DNA of 64,000 bases from positions 208,147-272,146 of the forward strand of contig JAQFVV010013087.1 in the NCBI GenBank assembly GCA_028023455.1. Reading direction: 5' to 3'. Below are positions 39,480 to 55,679 of the stretch, in pieces. How positions within the stretch are numbered: position 1 is the first letter of the stretch; each line of letters begins with the position of its first letter. The translations under genes were made by a program, and so were the position numbers. Origin of the DNA: Epiperipatus broadwayi (taxonomy: Eukaryota; Onychophora; Udeonychophora; Euonychophora; Peripatidae). Below the pieces are notes generated by a model. That model ran no database searches and was not told where the DNA came from. It was given only the letters and a program-made list of their open reading frames with translations.

Positions 39480-39957
39480 CATTATACTTTGCTTCTTTCG
39501 ATGCTGGTAACACAATGATTTTAGTCCTGGATAATGATGATGAGGACAGCATCCTTTTGTGATACAGGGATCTTTTGGAAATGAGGTTGGTGCAGATTCG
39601 CTGGCTTATACCGACTTACACATAAGAAAAATGAAGCTTTGTGTGCTGGTTCTCTTGACCAGACTTTGAAAAAGAAAAGGTCGCTGCAAATGGCAGAATT
39701 CATCAACTGTCCATTTTGTCTTATGCTTTGGAATGATATATGAGAATTGGGGATTCTCCCCTGATATAAGTGATTTGCGTCTGATGTTGGTTGTTGCCAG
39801 TGCACGTTTTAAAAGAGGAATGATCCTGATAAATCCATGGGCGCTAAGTTTTATCCAGGCAACAGCTTTCACTTATCCTTATCTAAAACTTATTTCAATA
39901 CTACCCTCATTTCCTTTAATTTCAAACTCTTATACATTCCTAATAAACTTAGATTGA
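39480..39957. other. GC-richer block with overlapping short frames, unidentified
   Basis: Inside the putative LTR element, in the position where the end of pol would lie. Frames of 74-94 codons exist on both strands but none shows integrase, RNase H or protease motifs. It is probably decayed internal sequence. Confidence 0.4.
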
Positions 39958-40591
39958 CCTTATATTTTTATTTATGAATCTTACGACTCTATTTTAAATT
40001 TAGATGACTAATATCTTAAACATTATATTAATCTTACAATATTATTATTTTTAAACCATTTATTTAAGTTCTTATTAATGTGTGTGTATTCAAAAACTAT
40101 TTTATTTTATTACGATTAATTCTTTAATATTTTACTACAGATATGTTATTTATTTATTTAATGTGACCACCTTAATTAAACTATTTATTTTACTCATTTA
40201 TTTAATCCTACAAAAATAACTTTTAAATCATTCATTTGACCTATTTATTTAACTTGATTTTATTGATTTTTTTATTATTTGAGCTGTTTATTTATGAGCA
40301 TTTCTTCTTAATTAATATGTGCATGGAGAAAAAAAATATTTTATTCAATGAAGCCTCCTTGTTGTTATTTTACTTTCAACAATTTCATTTATTATTATTC
40401 ATTTATTTTTAAATTTCTTATTTTAGTTTTAAATAGAAGTTTCAGATTTAAATTTATCAGATTTATTTACATTAGCATAATCATATTCATGCTCCTTGTC
40501 TATTATCGGTTCTTTGTTTCTTCCTTTAGTATTCTGACCAATTACTAACTTTTAAACTTTGTCAGGTGGTTCTTTCTTTCTACCTACTTAC

Positions 40592-40836
40592 TATATAATA
40601 TAAAGTAATAACCTGTATATTTATACTTTACGTTTGTATTTAATATAATAATATTAAATCATGCTTTCACACTTCCAAATTAAAGCTATAATAACAAATT
40701 GAAAACTATTGGCTATGAATATGAGAAGTACATCTTCTTGAAAATGCTTAGCCATTTAATTTAGTTTTCAATTTGTTGTTATAGCTTTATGTTGGAAGTG
40801 TGAAAGCACAATTTAATATTATATAATATAAAGTAA
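40592..40836. mobile_element. small foldback element with 17-bp flanking repeats
   Basis: Arms 40646-40708 and 40762-40824 are reverse complements with few differences (for example CTTTCACACTTCCAA against TTGGAAGTGTGAAAG). The 17-mer TATATAATATAAAGTAA occurs at both 40592-40608 and 40820-40836 and may be a target duplication. It sits within the internal region of the LTR-like element, so it probably inserted later. Confidence 0.7.
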
Positions 40837-41607
40837 ATTTCCCCTCTTGTCTATTCCTTGCTTATAATTTATTGCTCTATCTCTTTCACACTCAATCCTA
40901 TGTTCTGCCTCATAAATTAGAAAACTTTTATATTTAGACAAACTCTGAATTACTTCAAACTGAGAATATTTTTTTCCTATGCTTTCTTTTTGTTTTAAAT
41001 CTCCATTTAAAATGAACACAAACTTTTCCTTTAAACTTTTTTAATTTTTTGTGAAAACTTTTCCATGCTATCTTCTAACTTGAACTTATGTCTCCTTTCT
41101 ATTTTTCATCTATATTTTCCCCCACACATTCTGTCTTAGAACTATTCTGTTTTGCTTTAATTTCTATGTCTTTTATGACCTGAACTTTTTCTACTTCCTG
41201 ATTTTCATTAACTAAATCTACCTCTACGGTTTATTGTTTATTCTTTATGTTTCCTGTTATCTCACATATTATTTCTCTTATTTCCACTCTGAGTTCCTTA
41301 ATTTCTCCTTTCACCTCATTAATTTCTTTTTTACATTCTAGCTGAATTTGCTTGATTTCTCATATTTATTCTCTCACTCTGCCTTGAGTTCTTGTTGACT
41401 TTGCCTGAATTGCTGACACATTTCTTCTTTGAGCTCTTGTTGATATTCCCTAAATTTTTGCATCATATTCGTCACCATTTTAATCATCATATGTGTCTCA
41501 GATATCTCTTCTTTTTTATTTCTTCCATTTTGAAACAATATTTATTTATTAGACTAAATTTGAATATGAACCATTTATTTATTTTCTTACATGGAACATT
41601 CAACTGA
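40800..41607 (-). pseudogene. gag-like coiled-coil remnant of LTR element
   Basis: Minus-strand conceptual reading gives charged, helix-prone stretches: MMIKMVTNMMQKFREYQQEL, then CQQFRQSQQELKAE, then (after a frame change) EINEVKGEIKELRVEIREI, then acidic and lysine-rich segments, each interrupted by single stops. Heptad-like Glu/Lys/Gln repeats of this type are usual at the N-terminus of Gypsy-type Gag in invertebrates. It lies just inside LTR-like copy B, the expected place for gag in a minus-strand element. No zinc knuckle was found, and no protease or RT follows, so the assignment is tentative. Confidence 0.45.
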
Positions 41608-42075
41608 CTTTACCCCCTGTGTTCTTTTTTCTACCAATTCTTAATGCCTTAACTCTGCCCAAAAATATCTAACTGTCTTTAATTTAAAAGAATGATTTAT
41701 TTTAACTAATCGAACTGTCAAAATCTCTTTTCATTTAGAGAATAAAAAAAAGTTTTGGACAATTCTTTTTTAAAATTAAACCACTTTAAAATAAATAATT
41801 TAGCTTTTCTTGGACTGTTTACATTTCTTTAATTAATTGACATGATGATTTAATCATATCAGATTCTGCATCATGTTGGGTAAGCCAATTGTACTGGGTT
41901 CGAATCATAGATCTCACTTACTCTACAAGCTTGGTTTAGCTGGGTTTAAACTTTATTTCTAATAAATTTATAATCTTGTTATAAATATTAGGTGAATGAA
42001 ACAGTTAGTTTAAGCAGAATGGAAAATCCTATTGATAGCAGGGCCATCAACAATACCCACCATCAGACCGAGCTA

Positions 42076-43342
42076 TGCAGCACATAACATAATCACATTT
42101 CCAGATCATGGCCCACCTCGACTGCTAGATTCAAACCCTTACTTTCCAAACCCTTTATTTGTTTCAGAGTAACCCCCGGGCACCAGATAGTGTTTAAACT
42201 AAGAGATTTTGACAGTAGACCCATAATTCAGAGTTCGAAAAATCCATTAACTATGTCAGCAACTTGTAATCCATAACAAAATATTGATTTAATTAGTGGC
42301 AAAATAATTGACCAAAAAAATTAACCTTAAGTGTAAAAGACAATTTTATTTTAATTAACATTTAGTATACTGATTGTAAATATTTTATAAATCTTATTTA
42401 AATGAACAAGGGCTTATCATCATTTCAGGCTCACACATATATAATAGCAATGTAATATAGCAAAGAATTAAATAATATTTGACATTTAAATATAATGAAA
42501 TCAATATATACTAACACATGAACACACACAACATATAAACACACACATTCATATTTGTTCTATGTATGCTATTGAGTTCATATTACTTGACTCTTGGAGG
42601 CTTTACAAATGTGATGGCTACTTTATAAATGACAATAAGAAAATGTTATCACCTAGGATTTTAGAACGTGGATACTTCTTGCTGTTTACTATTTCTAATG
42701 AAATATTTCTAACCAGTTACATTTGAAACATTTGGGGAGGTCTAATGCTTATTCATTGGTATTATTCTTAGATACAGTTAAACATTGATAGTGATTCTTC
42801 AAGTTGTTATGGAGGCATTTTTCTATTCTGGACAGTTTGCTGTTTCACTGAAACTCAGGCTGGAAGAAAGTTGTATTGTTCTGAGGATTCTAACACTGTG
42901 TTATTGACTGATTTAATCCCAATTGCTCAATCTTAACTGCACAATAAAAACTGTTTCTCAAATGCCACTGATTTTCCGATAAAAAACTGACTATTTATAC
43001 ATAAGATGTGTTGTCATTTTGATATCCTCCAGCATTATGTTGTTGAAATTCCTTCCTTGTTTTAATTTCATTTCTTTGAGATAAGCTTTTAATCCTGTTG
43101 TTGGAGATATTAATTAGCAGCCATGCAGATGTAGTGTTATTGATTTTTGTTTAACTTAATAGTCATCACTGTGTTTTCTTCTAATGATAATTTTGTATAT
43201 CATTTTTTTTAATATTTACTATGCATACCTTTATTATATTTACAATCGCATGTATACATTTTACTAACAAACTCATATTAATTCATCATTCACACACATA
43301 TATAATTTAAGATCATTTTTTGATTTAATTTGTAAGATGACT
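42076..43342 (-). repeat. LTR-like direct repeat, copy B (5' side of minus element)
   Basis: Partner of 37737-38994. The inner edge is near the TGCAGCACATAAC block at 42076. I could not identify a convincing primer-binding site or target duplication, so a segmental duplication remains possible. Confidence 0.65.
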
Positions 43343-44330
43343 TTATAATATGTTACCAATTTTTTAACAATTGAAGATCTGATTATAAGTGTAAGTTTCA
43401 CATTGGATAAGTTATAGTTTAATTAAGATATTAAGTGGATGTTTAAGATTACCAGCCCTGCACTTTTTATTCAAAACTTAGCGGATTTTATTTTGGTAGC
43501 AGTTAAATGGTGGTGTTATTAATTTCTAGATAGAACAAATCTTTGAGGTAATCATTCATTGGTTATGATAGTGATGGTATTGCTCAGTATTTTATTTTGA
43601 AATAATTTTAAAAGTTTTTTTTTTCTAAAACCTAGCTTCACAAGTATATAATTATACAAAAGGGTGGAATGTGCATATTTTTTTTTCACTTTCTCTGACA
43701 TAATTTAATTGTGGATATTCCTAATTAAGATTTTTATCTGGGAGTTAAATTATAATCCAGTATGTTTATGAGGATTTTATTTAGTTATTTATTTATTTTT
43801 GGGTTAAAATGAAAAAAAAAGTTTATTTCATTTTTCAAAATGGTGCCTCAAAACTTTTGTCGTATAAATCCATCTGATTCCACTATCAGTGGACAACCAT
43901 TATTTATTTGGGGTGCATATTCAGTAATGGTAAATAGGATATCACATTTGGTACAGAGTTTATGGAATACAAATTCTTTGTATTATTAATGTATGGGGTT
44001 TTGATGAGAGTTAGATCTTCAATTTTGGATTGGTAATTTGTTTTATTTTTATTTGCTTTGATTTTGCTCATTTTTATAATTATGGTATTGTGTTCATTTG
44101 TTTTTTTCTTGAACTATGGGTACTTTGACAAGCATAGGCATGGGTTTTTTTTTGAAATAGAATCATGGTATGTTGCATTTGTTTTTCTTTTACTGTAGCA
44201 CTGCCATTTACTTTACCTAAAGTATAAGGTGAAATATTTTAAGTGTTTACTTATCAATTACAATATGCTTTGATGTATCTGATATTATCAGCATGACTAT
44301 AAGCTTAACATATAAGATACCACAACTTTA
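43343..44330. other. AT-rich DNA, no gene seen
   Basis: Only short open frames and T-rich runs. Confidence 0.6.
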
Positions 44331-44331
44331 T

Positions 44332-44676
<345 letters not shown>

Positions 44677-44682
44677 AAGTAC

Positions 44683-48515
<3,833 letters not shown>

Positions 48516-48516
48516 C

Positions 48517-48755
<239 letters not shown>

Positions 48756-50985
48756 GTTTCAAAAATTTGAAATTATATTTGTAACTCTATATCAGTAATA
48801 TACTTCACTTCTAGCATTGATTCATGCCTAAATTGGTAAGACATGCATATTATCTAAATTTATGCATTGTTGAGGCAGTGACATAGTATGATTGCTATGT
48901 AAAAATGTAGCACTTTCTCTGATTTGCCCACACTTAATAATAAACAGCTTTATTAAGTCATATAAATACACATTAGCCAATGATAATATAAATTTGTAAA
49001 TGTATTCATTTCTTATCACATGTTGTAAACTTTTAACTTTTATTTTCCTATGTAGTAGGATTGTATGGCATAGTATTTGAATAGTATAATATAAATATTG
49101 GAGATTTTTAAAATTATTGTATATTTATTGTCCTTATTGTTCAAGTAATGGTTACCTTTTATTATTAAATTTGTTTATAGCTTTATCATTATTTCAATCA
49201 CATATGACTCACCTAAAAATCTTACCATTGTATAATCAGTAATACAATATTTTGTTTTAGCTATTAAGAGTACACACACATAAAGTTGAATATAATAATC
49301 AATTTGTTAGAATAGTCTGCAGATGTTAAGAATGCATTTAAAAATAAAATTTTAATTTTTGCTAAATCTTAATTCATCATTTAATCCATGGGCAATAATT
49401 AAGAGAAAAATGATTTTTTGTGATAAAAATATCTGCTTATTCATTAGCCATCATAAATTTATGCATAAACAATTTATCCCTTCTTTATAAGAAATATTTG
49501 ATATGAGTTGTTGATAGAATATCTTCAGTGGCCATAAACTACCTTATCCATTCTTTTGGTATTCGTATGTTATCCTGTATTATTGTGATTTTCTTCTATA
49601 ATAAAAATTTCTATGTATTTTAGTTTATTTGAAATATTTTCTTTTAAAATTGGTTATTAATATTGTAAATTAGTTAGACATTACATTACAAGTAAGAGTA
49701 TATGTCTTCCTATTTTCATTAGGAGGTATTCATTGTGTAATAATTAATCAGTAAAATAAAAGAGTAAACATTTTAATATTAGATATATATAATAAAGAAC
49801 CATGAAATGTTATTATTCTAATCATGAATTAAAAGAAATTTCTGGCTACAAAACTATTCCCTAAAGTATAGTGAAAAAATAAAACTTAAGAAACATTAGT
49901 GTCTTTATTATCATAAACAGACTCTTGCAATGAAATGTTTAGAATAGACAATAGTGATAAATAGAATCTTAAATGAATTAAATTACAGTGATACAAATCT
50001 ACTTGCAGAGTTCTAGTAAAACACAAACAATAATATTTTATATATTTATTGTAAAATATTTTTTTAAAAAAAAAATAATAACAATATATGTTTGTAAATG
50101 AGCACAGACTTTGAAATGACCCACAACTCTCCACTCCATCTCATAACACTGATACACTTGAACACATATATGTCAAAAATATAAATAATCACCAATATAA
50201 GTATTTCCTGATAAATCAGCAATCATCAGTTGGTACAGATTATCATCTCTACACATATATGCTATAAATGCTCAGATATATATTAAGATAACCTATCTCC
50301 ATACTTTCATGGACAGGTTTTAATCCACTCCACACTTCAACTCTTCAACCATCCATCCACTTGAAAATATGATGATGGAATGTCCAAAGGCCTCCCTGAG
50401 GCTGAGATTCTTGTCATACCAATGTTGACATAAAGTCAATCTAATCCCTCATGTACAGGACATAATTCATTTACTACATATACAAGGGGGTGGGTCAGAC
50501 ATCTCTACTATGTAAAAAACTAAAGTACAAGTTTATTATATACCTGTATCTATATATGTAATATATAGGGTATATGACCACAGATTTTCACATGACCCAC
50601 CACTCCCCACTCCATCTTGTAAACCTGTTACATTTGAACACATATTTGTCAAAAAGATAAAGAATCACCAATATACATATTTTATGCTAAACCAATGTTG
50701 TATTTTTGATATAATTATTAATTGAATATCTTGACTAAAATTACATTAATTATTATAATGAATAAAAATTATAATAATATTTTAAATTTAAATAGTAATT
50801 AAATTTATTAAGCTATTTTTAAATATTTAGTGATATTATTTTTTTAAAAATGTATACAAAAAGATAATATGCAGAAAACTTCTGGATAATTTTTAGTCAC
50901 TGACCAATGAAATTATTGTAATTAGTATTTAGACATCATAATATCTATAGAATAAAAGGTGGTATCAGATTAATATTGGCGAAGG
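48756..50985. other. AT-rich DNA with one diverged direct repeat
   Basis: About 115 bp at 50100-50215 recurs at 50577-50692 (shared ATGACCCAC, CTCCACTCCATCT, TTGAACACATAT.TGTCAAAAA, AATCACCAATATA). The interval is somewhat GC-richer and contains AATGTCCAAAGGCCTCCC. The origin is unknown. No gene seen. Confidence 0.6.
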
Positions 50986-51025
50986 GGTGATTAATGGATT
51001 AAGAACTCATACCTATTTCAATAGG

Positions 51026-51027
<2 letters not shown>

Positions 51028-51064
<37 letters not shown>

Positions 51065-51088
51065 ATATATATATATATGAATGTTGAT

Positions 51089-51124
<36 letters not shown>

Positions 51125-51128
51125 ATCA
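51028..51128. repeat. TA microsatellites with palindromic GTTGATTCGATAT block
   Basis: GTTGATTCGA at 51084 and TCGAATCAAC ending near 51130 are exact reverse complements around a TA run, giving a perfect hairpin. Confidence 0.85.
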
Positions 51129-51189
51129 ACAGGCAAATTTCATTAAGAAAATTTATAAAGGAATATGCAATATAGCATTTTATGCACCA

Positions 51190-51660
51190 CCTATATTGAA
51201 TAAATTAATAAACAATTCAAAAGATAAAACTTTATTTACCAATAAATATTGTATCATTTACAAATGGACATGTAGGTGTAGTAGTGGATATATAGGTGAA
51301 TCGAATGCACTTTGGAAAAAAGAACAAAATAGCACATATTATTGTTTAAAAGGGTTCAAAATATGAAACAAAATTTTAAAAATAATGAGAATTTATCAGT
51401 TTCTGTTTTTTATGACCATAATGAATCATGTATATATGGTTTTGATTTTGATTATAACAATATAAAAATATTGGAAACTGAAAGAAATAACAATAAAAGA
51501 AAAATTAAAGAGGCGATGTTAATATATAATTACAAGCAAAATTTAATTATTCGGCAAGCAGCAAACGTTAAGATACAGAATTATGGGAAAGTTGACATTT
51601 TAAATGTGATATTTGACAAAGCTACAACATAGTGAAAGCGCTTCTAAGTTATAGTTATAC
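51190..51660 (+). pseudogene. Penelope-like element, GIY-YIG C-terminal fragment
   Basis: The stretch CIIYKWTCRCSSGYIGESN (near 51250-51310) has the GIY-like IYK and the YIG motif with Cys pair typical of PLE endonucleases. After a frame change, 51342-51632 continues with SVFYDHNESCIYGFDFDYN, then ILETERNNNKRKIKEAM, the PLE pattern that precedes the domain end. The RT is missing. The segment is followed by about 100 bp of tail and a (TA)n tract. It differs from the 9957 and 57650 copies, so it is another family. Confidence 0.8.
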
Positions 51661-51753
51661 ATATAATTTTTATTGACTTTTAATTATTGTATTTTCAAAT
51701 ATTTATTTATAGAGTTACATATATTATTTTGAAGAAATACAGACATCGATTTG

Positions 51754-51755
<2 letters not shown>

Positions 51756-51807
<52 letters not shown>
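51756..51807. repeat. (TA)n microsatellite
   Basis: Pure TA repeat at the 3' end of the PLE fragment. Confidence 0.97.
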
Positions 51808-51811
<4 letters not shown>

Positions 51812-51895
51812 TAGAGTAAGTAAAATCAATCTGTACTAAGCTGGATAAATATAATAACTATTGTTACCTATTGCATCGCCAAACGTATATCATAT

Positions 51896-52194
51896 AATAT
51901 TCAATTGACCAAACACTTTACTCCTTTTATAATGTTTTATTATCCACCCTTTCCTGCACTTCACAATTTTGATTGACCCATCAATCTTCTTCAGAACTAC
52001 AACAGAATAAAAACATGAGTATAAATATACATGTATATAGATTGTAAATTTTATGTTCATGTATATTTATACTCATGTTTTTATTATATTGTAGTTCTGA
52101 AGAAGATTGCTGGGCCAATCAAAACTGTTAAGAGCTGGAAAGCGTGGCTAATAAAGCATTGTAAAAATTGTAAAGTGTTTCCTCAATTGAATAT
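51896..52194. mobile_element. 300-bp foldback element
   Basis: Arms 51896-52037 and 52057-52194 are reverse complements with moderate divergence and a loop of about 20 bp. Each arm, read outward, has CTGAAGAAGATTG followed by GG.CAATCAAAA, which resembles a hammerhead core with helix II (GAUUG/CAAUC) but with CUGAAGA for CUGAUGA and AAAA for GAAA. Confidence 0.85.
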
Positions 52195-52199
52195 TACTG

Positions 52200-54905
52200 G
52201 ATAATTATAAAGTATTTTTAAAATGGTATAAAAATCCTATGGAATAAATAACCTCAAATTTCTTCATCAATGATCTAATTTTAGACTTAAATATCAACTT
52301 GTAATTAAAATATCCACTAGTAAAGATAGAAAGGAACAATTAAGTTTGTAGTTATTTTTGAAAATAAATGAAAAAAAAATACAAACTATAATTATCTGGA
52401 AATTTCAGTTATTGTTGTGCAAGAAATTATTTTGTTGTTTCTTCAAATTTAATGAGTTTAATGATTAAATTATCTATTCAAAGTTTCAATTCTGATTAGC
52501 TCATAAAAATTTTTACAGACCTCTAAAATAGCTACTTATTAGTAAATATAGATCTATTTTTTAAAGAATTATTTATTAAACTAACTGACATAGACAAGAA
52601 AAAGAACTGATGTGTATTTAATTATTTATGAATATATTTGACTAACATAATATATATTTATTATTTTTATATAATAACTAAAGACATATATGAATATTGT
52701 TCTTCTTGATATTAACAACAATAACATATTTTGAAAAGATAAATATCAATAGAATGACAAATTAGAGAGAGAATTATATTATCTTTAAACGTGAAATGTA
52801 AATAAAGAAATGGTTTATATAATACTATGATAGATTAAAGCTAGTAAATATGTGTGCCAACGATATAAAACATCTTAGTTTAGTTACAATAACTGAGAAG
52901 AAATTAAAATTAAAACTACTTATAAATTAACTAAATATATACTATATTTTTATAATGGAGATTAATAATTATAAAGATAATATTTAATATTCAATGAATT
53001 ATATTGGTATTATTTAATGGTTCCAGAATTAATGTTCACCCCAGTTTGACCTCTCAGGATTTTAGTATATTACAACAAAATGAAGAACTTTTAAAATATT
53101 ATGCATAATTCATGAATATTTTATCTTAAAATGCATTGGTGGTCGAGAGGTCTGTGACACCACTTTACAAGCATTTATCCCGGGTTAGTGGGTTCGCTTC
53201 CAAGGCTGACGCTATGACACATGAGAAAAATGATTTGATTTATATTACATGTATTTTCCTCGCAGGAGGAGAGGAAATATAACAACATCTTGTAAGAAAA
53301 ATTTTGAATCTCTGTCCACTGTCATGGTGATTTATAACGAATAATGTAAGACGTTTTTCATTTAAAAAAAAGATGAAAAACATTTCAATTAATGATTTTA
53401 TTGTTATTGTTGTAAATAAATACAATATATTTTCTGGTAAGATGAAAATGAGTTAAATAATTTTATATTTTTGTTAATATATTAGAATTAAGATAATATT
53501 TAACATATTTCATTTTTGATTTAAAATGAAAATATCACATGTTCTATTCATAAAATTCGTTATGAATGAACCACCGAACAAAAGGTCATAATGTCATTGT
53601 GATAATATACTTTAATATGCTATTTCAGTATGGATGAAAAACATTGATTTGTTATAGTGAAACTGGCATGTATGACTTCATCAATTAATTATGGTGACGT
53701 ATTTCACAATTGTGAGTAATAATAATAATGAATAAATTAAAATATACTATGAATAAATCATATAAGTATGATGGTATAATGAAATTAGGTAATACAGTTA
53801 ATGCTGTATTAAAAATGATCTATGATCTCTACCTTTATTAATGACTAAATAATAATATGACATTTGTCATAATAAAGACCGTTAGTTGCTTTGTAATATG
53901 ATTTATAATGATTATAGATACATAAACGATGATAAGATTGTATTTTAAGAAAGTTAAAGTTAATATTAGTGGATGCTGAAAAATATAGATGAGTTTGGAA
54001 TGGATAAGTTAGAATTCCTGAATACAATAATATATTATACCCAAAAAACTAATGTTATATTATAGTGGGTTTAATGTCTGTGATTTCCATATATATTATT
54101 ACTATAGAGAATTGAGAGGATTTTTATATAAACAATAAATATATTCTATAAGAGCTTGATGAATATATCAGGATTTATTAAGGTAGGGTCATTAAGGGAT
54201 AAATGATTACCTAAAAGTCTAATAGTTCATAATATGTGTGATTGCCTTCTTTCCTGTAAGTTATTGACCGATGATTACATACATTAGTTTCTTATCCGAA
54301 AAAAGTTTTTTAATATGATATTAGATTATCAAATAACATTGAATGATGGCAAGTTACTTTTGGAATTTATAGTTTTTCTCCTCATGACTTATTATGGTAG
54401 TATTAAACAAAAGAGCAGACCATTCATAAAACAAATATTCTTAAAGGTGACCCCAAATAATAATAAATTATTGATAAATGCGTGAGATTAAAAAGAACAA
54501 ATAATGTGAACGAAAGAAGTATGATAAGTGTACAAAATAAATGATAATATTTTGACATACAGAATCCTTTATACAGTTGTTTATGCAAAATATATTATTT
54601 TTACGGTATCAGCCATACGGAAGTATTAAAGATTTTAATAAATAATATCAACGTATTTGTATAATAATTTTGAATTAGAATTTTACTAAAGCGGTATGAC
54701 TTTATTGAAAACCAGTAGATTATAATGAGGAATTTATGTATTATGAAATTATGGAACTTATTCAGATGAATGACATCCTGGACGGTAGATTAATGTATAA
54801 TATTAATAGAAGCATGCAAAATTAGTTAAGTCGAGTTATTTCTTCATTAAATTATATGAAGGTTATGTGAATACATGAATGAAGAAATATCTGTATTTCC
54901 ATTTA
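52200..54905. other. AT-rich DNA, no gene seen
   Basis: Apart from the tRNA-like segment near 53133-53215, nothing recognisable. Confidence 0.55.
53133..53215 (+). repeat. tRNA-like segment, possible SINE head
   Basis: TGGTCGAGAGG at 53140-53150 fits the Pol III A-box consensus, and GGTTCGCTTCC at 53191-53201 fits the B box with one mismatch; spacing is like a class II tRNA. The acceptor strands do not pair, so it is not a functional tRNA. A tRNA-derived SINE head or tRNA pseudogene is the likeliest reading. Confidence 0.35.
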
Positions 54906-54912
54906 TGGTAAT

Positions 54913-55678
54913 GTAGTTGTTTTTTGCAAATAATGCTTTAGAGCTACAGGCAATGTTGCAGAAGTTATCAGATGAAAGTAGGAAAGTAGGACTAAAGATA
55001 AATGTTAAAAAAACTAAAGTAATGATTAATAGATTTTCTCAAAATATAAAAATAAAGATTGATTATGATGAGTTAGAAGAAATTAAGAGTTACAAATAAC
55101 TTGGTCAGATTATTAATACAGATGAAAATATAATGGAGGAAATTAATCATAGAATTAAACTTGGTTGGAGTGCTTTTGGTAGAAATAACTTGATACTAAA
55201 AGAAAATATGCCCATGTGTTTGAAAAGGAAGATTTTTAATAAATGTGTTTTGCCAGTTCTTCCTTATGGATCTGAGACTTGGACACTTAATAGAAAAGCA
55301 ATACAGAGACTTCAGACCACTCAAAGGACTATATGGAGAGATGCATGTTGGGAATAGCAAGAAGGGATCGAAAAACGCAATGTATAGGTAAGAGAACAAA
55401 CAGGTATTACTGATCTCATTAAAAAAAATAAAAGAATGAAGTGGAGTCGGGCTGGACATATTGTTAGAAGAGATGATAATAGATAGACAATTTAAATTTT
55501 AAACTGGATTCCAAGAGATTGTAAAAGACCCATAAAGACACAACATGTGAGATGGATGGATGAAATAAGAAAGTGTGCAGGGGTGATGTGGAGAAGAGAA
55601 GCTAAAGATAGAAAAAGATGGAATGGACTTGGAGATACCTTCATCCTGCAGTGGAATGTTAATTGATGATGATGATGA
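54913..55678 (+). pseudogene. RTE-type LINE 3' fragment (RT palm end to tail)
   Basis: Starts at the RT motif C region: LFFANNALELQAM, where the usual FADD is FANN. Then GLKINVKKTKVM, a stop inside the usual YLG box (SYK-stop-LG, 55097-55099), RIKLGWSAFGR, LPYGSETWTLNRKAIQRLQ, and after a frame change the TGITDLIKK, MKWSRAGHIVRR and VRWMDEIRKCAG segments. It ends in a GAT triplet tail (about 55661-55678), characteristic of RTE-clade LINEs. Catalytic mutation, stops and truncation make it dead. It matches 44683-45090 over the shared end. Confidence 0.88.
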
Positions 55679-55679
55679 A

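Noticed and set aside
39521-39957. Frames on both strands inside the LTR-like element as pol
   Set aside because: No RT, RNase H, integrase or protease motif could be seen.
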